Shown piece by piece: positions 1 to 7,991 of a DNA stretch of 64,000 nt. Source of the DNA: Candidatus Aminicenantes bacterium UBA6072 (GTDB taxonomy: Bacteria > Acidobacteriota > Aminicenantia > UBA2199). The notes beneath the pieces are model-generated. The model ran no database searches, was not told the DNA's origin, and saw only the letters and a list, made by a program, of their open reading frames with translations. The stretch spans positions 62,001 through 126,000 of the forward strand of contig DIXU01000012.1 in NCBI GenBank assembly GCA_002436105.1. Reading direction: 5' to 3'. Numbering within the stretch: position 1 is the stretch's first letter; every line of letters starts with the position of its first letter. The position numbers were made by a program, and so were the translations under genes.

Positions 1-1
1 C

Positions 2-694
2 AAGGCCCTGGCGTCGGTGGTGCTGGACAAGTCCATCGAGCTCATGGCCACCGTGCTGATGATGGGCATCGGCCTGTTCATCGCGCTGCTGCGCATCCGC
101 ATGGCTCCGGCGCAACGAGTCGTTTTCCTGACCCTGACCGCGGTCACCGCCGTGCTGATCTTCATTTTTTTCCGCCAGCAGAAGAAGGGGCTCTTCATCT
201 GGATCCTGGACACGCTCAAGAAGCTGCGCATCCGCTCCAGGTACCTGGAAGGCAAGAGGGGGCGGCTGGTCGAGACCGACGGGATCATCAGCGATTTCTA
301 CTCCCGCCACCGGCGCTCGTTCCTGTACGTCTTCATGCTGTACATCGCCATGATCCTGCTCTGGGCGCTGGAGCTGCACCTGACCTTTCTCCTGATCGGC
401 CTGAGCGGGATCACGCCGCTGAAGAGTTTCCTGGTCACCACGCTGGGCATCCTGGCCAACATCGTGCCGGTGATCCCGGCCGGCATCGGCATCTATGAAA
501 TGACGTACATGTCGGTGTTCGCCATCCTGCGCATCCCGCAAAAAGCCGGCATCGCGGTCATCCTGGTGCGGCGGCTGCTGAACCTGTTCCTGGCCGTCGC
601 CGGACTGCTGCCCATGATGCGGGTGAAAGCCCGCCCCCCGTTTCAGGAAACCGACCCCGAGGTCCCGTTCGCGCCGCCGCCGGAAACCGTTTAA
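2..694 (+). CDS. 5'-truncated flippase-like membrane protein (LPG synthase TM / UPF0104 type)
   Basis: The frame is open from base 2 with no start in view, so this is the C-terminal part (about 230 residues) of a longer gene. It is largely hydrophobic, with a basic cytoplasmic stretch near residues 55-100. Near its end the segment IVPVIPAGIGIYEMTYM matches the conserved Pro/Gly plus Glu motif of the lysylphosphatidylglycerol-synthase transmembrane (UPF0104) family. Members of that family move or build lipids in the inner membrane. A soluble, Pro-rich tail follows. The gene converges on the CDP-alcohol phosphatidyltransferase of the phosphonate module, so a role in lipid handling is tempting, but the substrate cannot be told. 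A tandem repeat array starts 12 bases after the stop. Confidence 0.75.
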   Translation, partial: KALASVVLDKSIELMATVLMMGIGLFIALLRIRMAPAQRVVFLTLTAVTAVLIFIFFRQQKKGLFIWILDTLKKLRIRSRYLEGKRGRLVETDGIISDFYSRHRRSFLYVFMLYIAMILLWALELHLTFLLIGLSGITPLKSFLVTTLGILANIVPVIPAGIGIYEMTYMSVFAILRIPQKAGIAVILVRRLLNLFLAVAGLLPMMRVKARPPFQETDPEVPFAPPPETV

Positions 695-705
695 GATTTA
701 AAGAA

Positions 706-845
706 GTTCCACGTTCCAGGTTCCATGTTCCACGTTCCAAGTTCCACGTTCGACGTTCGACGTTCGAAGTTCCACGTTCCACGTTCCAAGTTCCATGTTC
801 GACGTTCCATGTTCCACGTTCCAGGTTCCACGTTCGACGTTCGAC
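706..845. repeat. Heptad array, GTTCCAN / GTTCGAN type
   Basis: About twenty consecutive 7-base units of the form GTTCCAC, GTTCCAA, GTTCCAT, GTTCGAC or GTTCGAA fill this convergent intergenic space, starting 12 bases after the upstream stop. Neither strand of the unit contains a stop codon, so open frames run through it; they are artefacts. A shorter array of the same words lies at 61551-61591. Confidence 0.9.
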
Positions 846-877
846 ATCGCAAGGTACGGTTGACGAGTTGACGGGAT

Positions 878-945
878 TCGGCGTAAGGTTCAGGGCGCAA
901 GGCAACAGCACGAAACGAACTTCGTGACGCGTAACGCGAAAGACC
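878..945. repeat. End portion of a dispersed composite repeat (GACGCGT family)
   Basis: Read on the minus strand this stretch runs from a GCGTTACGCGTCACGAAG core through TTCGTTTCGTGCTGTTGCC to CTTACGCCGA. The same ordered blocks occur on the plus strand at about 16750-16800 and 25405-25458. In all three cases the TTACGCCGA end faces the 3' end of the neighbouring gene. This and the array at 706-845 account for the whole gap from 695 to 1012. Confidence 0.75.
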
Positions 946-1012
946 AGCCTGTTTTACAATCCTTTCAGGATACGCAATCCCTTCCCTTCGCGCATGGAAG
1001 ACGGGCGGAAGG

Positions 1013-1696
1013 TCAAAGGGGAAGCTGCTGCCGTTGCGATTTCCAGCCCAGCAGCAGAAAACAACCGATGCGATAGATCAGGTTCAGCACCGTTTCCGCC
1101 AGCATGGCGTAGATGATCAGGTCGAGGCGGTTCAGGATGCCCATGGCAAAGATAAAAAGGATGCCCAGGGCGCGGCCCTCGCCGCTCTCGCCGTTCTTCA
1201 CTTCGTGGAAACGGCTGGAGATATAGTACAGGACGACCTGCAGCAGGTAGAGGGAGATGACGAACAATCCCAGGACCAGCCGGTCCTTGTCCGCGCCTCC
1301 CATGCGGGAGAAGCCGATGGAAACCCCCAGGAGCACGCAGAAATCGGATATGCGGTCGAGAAACAGGTCCAGGAAAGACCCGAACCGGCTGCCGGCATTC
1401 CTGGCCCGGGCCAGCATGCCGTCGGCGCAGTCGAAAACCAGGGAGATCTCGCACAATACGGCCCCCCATAGGGAGCTGGATGCCGTTCCCACGGAGAAAG
1501 AAGCGGCGCTGCCCAGGGCGAAAATGAACGCGATGACGGTAAGATGGTTGGGGGTGACGGGAGTGCGGAACACCAGGCGGACCAGGAGGGAAGCCAGGGG
1601 GCGGTTGATCCACTTCTCCACGTTCAGGTAGCGGGCCCAGAAGCCGTTGCGGTCTTTTTTCAACTGCGCCTGGTAGAACGAATCTTCGCTTTTCAT
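1013..1696 (-). CDS. CDP-alcohol phosphatidyltransferase family enzyme, likely phosphonate headgroup transferase
   Basis: A 227-residue integral membrane enzyme. It carries the full family signature D-x2-D-G-x2-A-R-x8-G-x3-D-x3-D, seen as DCADGMLAR then GSFLDLFLD, which binds the metal and the CDP group. Family members transfer a phospho-alcohol from a CDP-alcohol to a hydroxyl acceptor in the inner membrane. Start: ATGs at 1753 and 1726 lie inside or upstream of a strong promoter (1725-1753), whereas ATG 1696 follows an AAGGA, so 1696 is chosen. It sits just downstream of the phosphonate genes. The inferred donor is CMP-hydroxyethylphosphonate, by analogy with CDP-ethanolamine in phosphatidylethanolamine synthesis. 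An ordinary phosphatidylglycerophosphate or inositol-phosphate synthase role cannot be excluded. Confidence 0.85.
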   Translation of the reverse strand: MKSEDSFYQAQLKKDRNGFWARYLNVEKWINRPLASLLVRLVFRTPVTPNHLTVIAFIFALGSAASFSVGTASSSLWGAVLCEISLVFDCADGMLARARNAGSRFGSFLDLFLDRISDFCVLLGVSIGFSRMGGADKDRLVLGLFVISLYLLQVVLYYISSRFHEVKNGESGEGRALGILFIFAMGILNRLDLIIYAMLAETVLNLIYRIGCFLLLGWKSQRQQLPL

Positions 1697-1724
1697 GGGG
1701 TTTCGGTTTTCCTTGGATGGGTTC

Positions 1725-1753
1725 ATTATATCGTTCTTGGGGCCAAAAGTCAA
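1725..1753 (-). promoter_or_regulatory. Sigma70-type promoter for the CDP-alcohol phosphatidyltransferase
   Basis: On the minus strand TTGACT (1753-1748), a 17-base spacer and TATAAT (1730-1725). The -10 box overlaps the in-frame ATG at 1726, which rules that ATG out as the start of this transcript. It leaves a leader of roughly 20 bases containing AAGGA before ATG 1696. Confidence 0.7.
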
Positions 1754-1786
1754 AGCCCGGCCCCGGAACCCGCGAGGAACGGTTTT

Positions 1787-2890
1787 TCAGAAAGCGGCTT
1801 CCAGGACGGCCCGCACGTCCGCCGGACTCAGGTCGACGAGATTATTGTCCATGCGCCCCTTGGTGAAGGATTCCCGCACCAGTTTCGCCAGGTCGTCCGG
1901 CCTGGCGCCGTAAGCGGCGAGAGTGAATGGCATGCGGGCGGCCGCGAAGCGCAGCAGGCGCTTCAGGGCATCGGCGAAATCCTCCCCGCCCAGGAGCCGG
2001 CGCAGGCGTTCTGCCTTGCGCGGCATCTGCGGCGCATTGATGCGCCACAGCTCCGCCAGGGACATGGCGCAGGCGATGCCGTGAGGAACGCCCAGCCGCA
2101 GGGTGAGAGGATAGGAAATGGAATGGGCGGCGGCGGTTTTGGTATTGGAGAATGCCAGGCCGGCGAACATGGAGGCCTGCAAAAGGCTTGCCCGCACTTC
2201 GTGGGGGACCGGGTCCGCCAGGCGCTCCAGGTTCTCGGAAATCAGTTGCACGGCGGCTGAGGCCAGCTCATCCGAGACGGGGTTGGCATTGCGGTTCCAT
2301 AATGCTTCCAGGGCATGGGCCAGGGCGTCCAGGGTGGCGGCGAACGAAACGGGAAGAGGCAGGCCATAGGTCATGGCCGGAGAATAAATTGCGATGTCCG
2401 GGTAGTTGCCGGGGTGGGACAGGGAGAGTTTCCGGCCGCCGCCCTTGTCCCAGACCGTGGTCCACATGGTCAGCTCGGCCCCGGTCCCATGCGTGGTGGG
2501 GATGGCCAGCAGCAACGGTCCGGGAGGGCGCGGCTCCCGGGGGGTCAGTTCGAGCAATTCGTCGATCCTCCGGCAATCGCAGGCCAGAGCCAGGCGGACG
2601 AGCTTGGCCGTGTCCAGCACCGAGCCGCCGCCGATGGCCAGGATCCACTGCGGGCGGAGCGGGAATGCAAAATCGATCGCCTGCTGCACCTGCCCGGGGG
2701 TGGGGTTGTTCTCGATGCCGCTGAATACGGGCACGCCGTCGAGCGGGCCGGACAGCAGGCCGGCGGCGTCGGGCTCACGGAATTGCGGGTAAGCGAAAAG
2801 CACGCCCTTTCCGGAGGGAAGCAGGCCGGGCAGCAGCCGGGTCACGTCGCCGGTCCAGTGGATGGCGACGGGATTGGCATAGCGCCACAT
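1787..2890 (-). CDS. Iron-containing alcohol dehydrogenase, probable phosphonoacetaldehyde reductase
   Basis: A 367-residue group III (Fe-type) alcohol dehydrogenase. The N-terminal half has the NAD(P)-binding motif GGGSVLDTAK and the GTGAE loop. The C-terminal half has the metal-site blocks DALAHALE and HSISYPL followed by GVPHG, which supply the Asp and His ligands. It starts 3 bases after the stop of phosphonopyruvate decarboxylase, so its substrate is very likely phosphonoacetaldehyde, reduced to 2-hydroxyethylphosphonate. This step is known from phosphinothricin, fosfomycin and methylphosphonate pathways. No aepZ-type transaminase is visible nearby, which favours the hydroxyethyl over the aminoethyl product. 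Substrate assignment is from context. Confidence 0.88.
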   Translation of the reverse strand: MWRYANPVAIHWTGDVTRLLPGLLPSGKGVLFAYPQFREPDAAGLLSGPLDGVPVFSGIENNPTPGQVQQAIDFAFPLRPQWILAIGGGSVLDTAKLVRLALACDCRRIDELLELTPREPRPPGPLLLAIPTTHGTGAELTMWTTVWDKGGGRKLSLSHPGNYPDIAIYSPAMTYGLPLPVSFAATLDALAHALEALWNRNANPVSDELASAAVQLISENLERLADPVPHEVRASLLQASMFAGLAFSNTKTAAAHSISYPLTLRLGVPHGIACAMSLAELWRINAPQMPRKAERLRRLLGGEDFADALKRLLRFAAARMPFTLAAYGARPDDLAKLVRESFTKGRMDNNLVDLSPADVRAVLEAAF

Positions 2891-2893
2891 GGG

Positions 2894-3988
2894 TCAGTCC
2901 AGGAAGGCCATCAGGTCATCGCGCATCTGTTCCGGCGACTGCTCGGGACGCGGCAGCCCGGCCGGCGTGCCGCATTGGATGCGCACGTGGACAAAAAGGG
3001 GCTTGGCCCTGCCGGCCAGCGCGGCCAGCAGCTCCTTGAACCGGGGAATGGAGGAGACCTCCTCCTGGGCCGGGTAGCCGCAGGCGCGAGCCACGGCGCA
3101 GAAATCGATCCCCGGCGCCACGGAAGGCTGGCCGCCGGTGGACTCGTAGGCCTGGTTGTCGAAAAGAACGTGCACGAGATTTCCGGGTCGATAGTGGCCA
3201 ATGGTCGCCAGGGAGCCCAGCTTCATCAGCAGGGCGCCGTCCCCGTCCAGGACGAAGACGGTGCGTCGGGAATGCCTGGCGGCCAAGCCCAGTCCCAGGG
3301 CGGGCAGGCAGCCCATGGAGCCCATCATGTAGAATCGGCCCTGGTGCAGGGTGTATTGCTGGAGCTCGCGGCCGGAAAACCCGGTCGCACCCAGCAGGAC
3401 GTCCCCGGCATCGGCCGCCGCCGCCAGCAGCTGGATGTAGTCCAGGCGCTGGCAGAGAACGCCCGCCTCGGGCGCGGCCGGTTTCTTCCCCGGCGCGAAA
3501 TAGCCCTTGCGGATAATGAAGGCGAAAGGAGTGGAAGCGGTCCGGCAATGGTCACGGGCCTGGACCAGCGCCTGGTCGAGGGCCGCGGCGCCATCCTCCA
3601 GTACCCGGTACGGAACCTGAAGCTGGTCCAGCAGCCCGCGCAGCGCGATGCCCATCACCCGGTGCTGCGGGGCGTCCTTGAGACCCGGCTCGCCGCGCCA
3701 GGAGATCAGGAGCAGCGCCGGCAGGCGATAGAGCAGCTGCAGCGAAGAGAGGGGATTGACCGCGTTGCCGAAACCGTCGTTCTGCATGTAGACCACCGGC
3801 AGGCTTCCCGCCAGGGCGAAGCCGCCGGCCAGCCCCATGGCCTCCCCCTCCGAGGTGCAGACGTAATGCTCGCCGCCGGGAGAGGCCGCCAGGAGGTCGA
3901 TCAGCGGGGTGAACACCGAGCAGGGAACGCCCATGAACGGGGAGAACGATGCCTCGCGCAGCGTGCGAATGAAGGTCGCGGCGTCCAC
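2894..3988 (-). CDS. aepY: Phosphonopyruvate decarboxylase
   Basis: A 364-residue thiamine-diphosphate enzyme. It decarboxylates phosphonopyruvate to phosphonoacetaldehyde, pulling the unfavourable PEP mutase equilibrium forward. The N-terminal Pyr-domain shows SEGEAMGLAGGFALAG and YMQNDGFGNAVNPLSSL, hallmarks of the decarboxylase and sulfopyruvate-decarboxylase-like group. The C-terminal PP domain has the ThDP/Mg motif GDGALLMKLGSLATIG with LFDNQAYESTGGQPS. Length fits the family. It starts 4 bases downstream of the PEP mutase stop and ends 3 bases before the dehydrogenase start, a tight operon. Sulfopyruvate decarboxylase is the main alternative and is made unlikely by the neighbour. Confidence 0.93.
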   Translation of the reverse strand: MDAATFIRTLREASFSPFMGVPCSVFTPLIDLLAASPGGEHYVCTSEGEAMGLAGGFALAGSLPVVYMQNDGFGNAVNPLSSLQLLYRLPALLLISWRGEPGLKDAPQHRVMGIALRGLLDQLQVPYRVLEDGAAALDQALVQARDHCRTASTPFAFIIRKGYFAPGKKPAAPEAGVLCQRLDYIQLLAAAADAGDVLLGATGFSGRELQQYTLHQGRFYMMGSMGCLPALGLGLAARHSRRTVFVLDGDGALLMKLGSLATIGHYRPGNLVHVLFDNQAYESTGGQPSVAPGIDFCAVARACGYPAQEEVSSIPRFKELLAALAGRAKPLFVHVRIQCGTPAGLPRPEQSPEQMRDDLMAFLD

Positions 3989-3992
3989 GGGC

Positions 3993-5360
3993 CTACTCGC
4001 AGCCCGGGATCAGGCGCAGGATCTCCCGGATGGGCAGGCACTCCGTCTCGCAGTCGGACGCCCGCTGGTGGCGCAGGATGGACTCGGCGGTGCGCACCAT
4101 GGCCGGGTAGGCGCTGCGCAGGAGCTGGTTGGCGTAAATGACGACGCGCACGCCGGCGGCGGCGAGGTCCCTCTCGTAGGCCTGGCTGTAGGTGGAGGGG
4201 ACGGCCACCAGCGGCACGCGGCGCTGAAACAGGGCGAACTCCTGGCAGAAGTGCAGCACCTCGCCGGGGTTCTTGCTCTTGCTGTGGATCATGATGCCGT
4301 CCGCTCCCGCGTCGATATAGGCCCTGGCGCGGCGCAGGGCGTCATCCAGCCCGGCTCCAAGGATCAGGCTCTCGATACGGGCAATGACCATGAAGTCATC
4401 GGTGAACTGCGCCTTCTTGCCGTACTGGATCTTCCGGCAGAAACTGGCGATGGAGTCCTGCTGCTGGCCGCCGTTGCCCTCCAGCAGGGAATTCTCCTTC
4501 AGGCCGACCTTGTCCTCGATAATGACGGCCGATATGCCCATGCGCTCGAGTGTCTTGACCATGATGGCGAAGTGCTCCGCCAGCCCGCCCGAGTCGCCGT
4601 CGAAGAAGATGGGCTTGGTCGTGATCTCCAGGATGTTGTTCAGGGTGGTCAGGCGCGAGGTCAGGTCCACGCTGCCGTTGTCGGGCCGGCCCTTGGCCGT
4701 GGAGTCGGTCAGGCTGCTCAGCCAAAGGGCGTCGAACTCGCGCGCCTCGTTGCCGACCGCCACGCGGGTTTTTTCCACGATCAGGCCGGTCAGGCCGTTG
4801 TGGGCCTCCAGCACGCGGACCAGGTCCTTGACCGCCAGCAGCCGGCGCAGCATCTTCAGCCGGATTCCCGGGGTGGTGCCGATCTCCTTGAGGGAGTTGT
4901 TGAGCTGGGTGGAGGAAATGCCCTTGGTGTATTCGGGCTCGATCAGCTGTCCGCCCCATTCGTTCAGGGCGGCGATCACCCGCTCGCGGATCTCGCGCTG
5001 GACCCCCGTGCGCCAGTCGTCGCCATGAACGACGAAGTCAGGCCGCAGGCGGCGAAGGTTCGGCACGTAGTCGAGGGTCTCCTGCAGGACCACTTCGGAA
5101 ACGTTCTTGATGTTCTCCACGATCAGCTTGCGCTGCTCCAGCGGCATGTAGGGCAGGCGCTTGTAGCTGGCGATGGCATTGTCGGTCAGCAGGCCGACGA
5201 TGACCCGGCCGTATTTGCGGGCTTCGCGGATGATGTTGAGGTGCCCGGGGTGGATCAGGTCGGCGCTCATGCCGACGTAGACCGTCTTTTCCGCCCTGCC
5301 TTTGCGTTGCGTCCCTGCGCTGGCCTTGCTTTTGCCTGGTTTTTTACTGAGGTTTTTCAT
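3993..5360 (-). CDS. aepX: Fused cytidylyltransferase - phosphoenolpyruvate mutase
   Basis: 455 residues from ATG 5360 (AGG upstream; ATG 5384 is possible). Residues 25-160 are a TagD/GCT-type nucleotidyltransferase: HPGH at 37-40 and the second signature KGISSTQL at 146-153. Residues 190-440 are PEP mutase: DGDSGG at 254-259 and [10 protein letters not shown] at 282-291, the motif that separates PEP mutase from isocitrate-lyase relatives. The mutase rearranges PEP to phosphonopyruvate, forming the C-P bond. The fused domain is expected to activate the final phosphonate with CTP. The two activities bracket the pathway, first and last soluble steps, in one chain. Followed by aepY, the dehydrogenase and the CDP-alcohol phosphatidyltransferase. 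The nucleotide and the exact phosphonate are inferred. Confidence 0.93.
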   Translation of the reverse strand: MKNLSKKPGKSKASAGTQRKGRAEKTVYVGMSADLIHPGHLNIIREARKYGRVIVGLLTDNAIASYKRLPYMPLEQRKLIVENIKNVSEVVLQETLDYVPNLRRLRPDFVVHGDDWRTGVQREIRERVIAALNEWGGQLIEPEYTKGISSTQLNNSLKEIGTTPGIRLKMLRRLLAVKDLVRVLEAHNGLTGLIVEKTRVAVGNEAREFDALWLSSLTDSTAKGRPDNGSVDLTSRLTTLNNILEITTKPIFFDGDSGGLAEHFAIMVKTLERMGISAVIIEDKVGLKENSLLEGNGGQQQDSIASFCRKIQYGKKAQFTDDFMVIARIESLILGAGLDDALRRARAYIDAGADGIMIHSKSKNPGEVLHFCQEFALFQRRVPLVAVPSTYSQAYERDLAAAGVRVVIYANQLLRSAYPAMVRTAESILRHQRASDCETECLPIREILRLIPGCE

Positions 5361-5459
5361 TTTGAATGACCTATTCTCGCACATTTTTAAAAAAAAATGA
5401 AGCGGCGGGGCTTGCAAAAATTCACGTTGCCGCTTCCGGAGGCGGCGTCTCCCGGGGAG

Positions 5460-5488
5460 TTGTCGATTGCCGGGGGATGCGCTATAAT
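5460..5488 (+). promoter_or_regulatory. Promoter of the xseA operon, with possible 18-codon leader ORF
   Basis: TTGTCG (5460-5465), 17-base spacer, TATAAT (5483-5488). An ATG at 5494 opens an 18-codon frame ([10 protein letters not shown]...) ending at the TAG at 5548-5550, 4 bases before the xseA ATG. The xseA start has no clear Shine-Dalgarno, so re-initiation from this leader is conceivable. Confidence 0.6.
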
Positions 5489-5554
5489 GAAGCATGAAAA
5501 AATTGCGCCCCGCCCGGAGTTTTCCGGCGGGCAAAAAGTCCTGGTCATAGCCTC

Positions 5555-6901
5555 ATGCAGCCTGTCGAGGAGAAGGTTTACAAGGTTTCCGAGCTGACCC
5601 AGCTGTTGAAACTGACGCTCGAGGCGCAGTTCGTCTCGGTGGCGGTGCTGGGCGAGGCTTCGGGCGTGGTCCTGGCCAGCTCGGGCCACCTCTATTTCAC
5701 CCTCAAGGACAACGCCGGGGCCATGAAGGTGGCCATGTTCCGGGGCGCCCTGCAGCGCAGCACGCTGAGGAAGCTGGAGAACGGGCAGCAGGTCGTCGTG
5801 CGCGGCATGGTCTCCGTCTACCCCCTGCGCGGCGAAATGCAGATCATCGCCAGCGACCTGCGCCTGCAGGGCATCGGCGACATCTTCGCCGCCCTGGAAA
5901 AGCTCAAGAAAAACTACGAGGAAAAGGGCTATTTCGATCCGGCGCGCAAGAAGCCGCTGCCGCTGCTGCCCGGGCGCATCGGCGTGGTCACGTCGCCGAC
6001 CGGAGCGGCCGTGCGCGACATCGTGCGCATCCTGCGCCGCCGCTTTCCCGGCATCGCCGTCGTCATCTACCCGGCCAAGGTGCAGGGGCAGGGGGCGGCC
6101 GGGGAGATCGCCGCCGGCATCGACTTTTTCAACGCCGCAGCCGCGGAAGCCTCCGTGGACGTGCTGATCGTCGGCCGCGGCGGCGGCAGCTACGAGGACC
6201 TGTGGGCCTTCAACGAGGCGCCGCTGGTCGAGGCCATTTACCGCAGCCGCCTGCCGGTGATCTCGGCCGTGGGCCACGAGACCGACTTCACCATCGCCGA
6301 TTTCGTCGCCGACCTGCGCGCGGCCACGCCGTCGGCCGCCGCCGAGCTCGTGGTCGGCAGGAAGGACGAGTTCCTGGGCCGCATCGATTTCCTGCGCCAC
6401 GTTCTCATGCGCCGCATGGAAAAAGCCGTGCATGAAAGGAGAACGGCGCTGCAGCAGCTGCGCACCGAGTCGGCGCTGGCCGATTTCCCCGGCCGCCTGC
6501 AGGAACTGGCCCAGCGCCTGGACGGCAGCGAGTTCGCCCTGGCCCGCTTGTTCCAGCAGTCGCTGAACCGCAAGCTCAGCCGCTGGCACCGTTCGCTGCA
6601 GCGCTTCGCCGCCTTCGACATGGGCGGCCTGGTGAAAAACCGCGGGCTGCAGGTCCAGAACCTGCGCATGCAGGTCGGCGCCCGCTTCAGCGAACGGCTG
6701 CAGCAGCAGCGTGAGCGCATCGGGCTGCTGGCATCCGGCCTGGCCGGCATGAACCCGGAACGCATTCTGGCCAGGGGCTATTCCATCACCACCGACCGCC
6801 GGCAGCAAGTGGTGCGCGATGCGGCCGTCCTGGCCGAGGATGACCGCATCCAGATCCGCTTCGCCCGCGGCTCGGCCGCGGCCAGGGTGATCAAGGAGTG
6901 A
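5555..6901 (+). CDS. xseA: Exodeoxyribonuclease VII large subunit
   Basis: 448 residues, family length. The N-terminal OB fold (residues about 8-105) contains GEASGVVLASSGHLYFTLKD. The catalytic domain follows with GVVTSPTGAAVRDI, DVLIVGRGGGSYEDLWAFNE and SAVGHETDFTIADFVADLRA, and then a long helical C-terminal region. With XseB it forms the complex that degrades single-stranded DNA into acid-soluble oligonucleotides in repair. An in-frame stop at 5495 and no other start codon between fix ATG 5555. First gene of xseA-xseB-prenyl synthase-dxs, an order common in many bacteria. Its stop is 3 bases before xseB. Confidence 0.97.
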   Translation: MQPVEEKVYKVSELTQLLKLTLEAQFVSVAVLGEASGVVLASSGHLYFTLKDNAGAMKVAMFRGALQRSTLRKLENGQQVVVRGMVSVYPLRGEMQIIASDLRLQGIGDIFAALEKLKKNYEEKGYFDPARKKPLPLLPGRIGVVTSPTGAAVRDIVRILRRRFPGIAVVIYPAKVQGQGAAGEIAAGIDFFNAAAAEASVDVLIVGRGGGSYEDLWAFNEAPLVEAIYRSRLPVISAVGHETDFTIADFVADLRAATPSAAAELVVGRKDEFLGRIDFLRHVLMRRMEKAVHERRTALQQLRTESALADFPGRLQELAQRLDGSEFALARLFQQSLNRKLSRWHRSLQRFAAFDMGGLVKNRGLQVQNLRMQVGARFSERLQQQRERIGLLASGLAGMNPERILARGYSITTDRRQQVVRDAAVLAEDDRIQIRFARGSAAARVIKE

Positions 6902-6904
6902 ATC

Positions 6905-7144
6905 ATGAAGAAAGAGACGCTCGACTTCGAAGGGGCGCTGAAAAAACTGGAAACGATCGTGCAGAAGCTGGAATCCCCCGCTGTCCCCCTGCAGGAGGGA
7001 TTTGCCCTGTACGAAGAGGGGATGCAGCTGAGCGCCCGGATGAAAAGGGAGCTCAACGAGATCGAAAAGAAAGTGAAGATCCTGCAAAAGGACGCCAAGG
7101 GCGACCTGCAGGAAGCGGACTTCGAACCCGAGGAAAATGAATGA
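6905..7144 (+). CDS. xseB: Exodeoxyribonuclease VII small subunit
   Basis: 79 residues, the usual size. It shows the family core DFEGALKKLETIVQKLES followed by LQEGFALYEEG, a helical hairpin that packs on the C-terminal helices of XseA. Starts 3 bases after xseA and overlaps the next gene by 8 bases, so translation is probably coupled along the operon. Confidence 0.96.
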   Translation: MKKETLDFEGALKKLETIVQKLESPAVPLQEGFALYEEGMQLSARMKRELNEIEKKVKILQKDAKGDLQEADFEPEENE

Positions 7145-7991
7145 CTATCTGCAGGGCCTGAGCGCCGCCGTCGACCGCGAGCTGCTCGTCGGGCTCGACC
7201 CGGGGCGGGGGACGCTGGAAGCCGCCATGCACTATGCCCTGACGGTCAGCGGCAAGCGCCTGCGGCCGCTGCTCTTTCTCGCCCTGCTCGACGCCTGCCG
7301 CCTCGAGGCGCTGCGCCACGTCGGCCTGGCCTCGGCCCTGGAGATCATCCACACCTACTCGCTGATCCACGACGACCTGCCGGCGATGGACGACGACGAC
7401 CTGCGCCGCGGCATGCCCACGGTGCACAAGCAGTTCAACGAGGCGGTGGCGCTGCTGGCCGGCGATACGCTGCTGACCTACGCCTTCGAGAAGATCGCCG
7501 CCGCGCCCCTGCCTCCCGCCCAGGTGGTGGAGATCATGGGCATCGTCACCCGCTGCATCGGCAAGGAGGGCATGGCCCAGGGACAGGCGCTGGACCTGGA
7601 GTTCCGCGGTGACGCCGCCGCCATCGCCGGGATCCACCGCCTGAAGACCGCCGAGCTGATCAAGGGCTCGCTGCTGGCCGCCGCCGTCATCGCCGGCTTC
7701 GACCCCGGGCGGCGGCTCCTGCTGGAGCAGGCCGGCATCGCCCTGGGCATCGGCTTCCAGCTGGCCGACGACCTGCTGGACATCACCGGCGATGAACAGC
7801 AGGCGGGAAAGAAGCTGCGCAAGGACAGCGGCAACCAGAGCCCCAATGCCGTCCTGTATTTCGGGCTGGAGACGGTGCGCGCCCGCATCGACGGGCATTA
7901 CCGGGAAGCCTGCGCGCGGATCGGCGAACTGGGGATCGATTTCCCGCCGTTCCTGTCGCTGATGAAGACCATGCTCTACCGGAGCCAATGA
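7137..7991 (+). CDS. ispA: Polyprenyl synthetase (geranyl/farnesyl diphosphate synthase type)
   Basis: 284 residues of the all-helical trans-prenyltransferase fold. The first Asp-rich motif is HDDLPAMDDDDLRRG (DDx4D form) and the second is FQLADDLLDITGD; together they bind the allylic substrate through magnesium. GKRLRP and the CTALELIH-like helix SALEIIHTYSLIHDD also match. The DDx4D first motif is typical of bacterial short-chain synthases making C15 (or C20) diphosphates. The stop overlaps the dxs start (ATGATG), linking substrate supply with chain elongation. Product chain length cannot be fixed by eye. Confidence 0.93.
   Translation: MNDYLQGLSAAVDRELLVGLDPGRGTLEAAMHYALTVSGKRLRPLLFLALLDACRLEALRHVGLASALEIIHTYSLIHDDLPAMDDDDLRRGMPTVHKQFNEAVALLAGDTLLTYAFEKIAAAPLPPAQVVEIMGIVTRCIGKEGMAQGQALDLEFRGDAAAIAGIHRLKTAELIKGSLLAAAVIAGFDPGRRLLLEQAGIALGIGFQLADDLLDITGDEQQAGKKLRKDSGNQSPNAVLYFGLETVRARIDGHYREACARIGELGIDFPPFLSLMKTMLYRSQ

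Noticed and set aside
558..911. Open frames of repeated Thr-Trp-Asn-Val/Leu-Glu residues on the minus strand
   Set aside because: They are translations of the GTTCCAN heptad array, whose unit has no stop codon on either strand; no start signals or homology.
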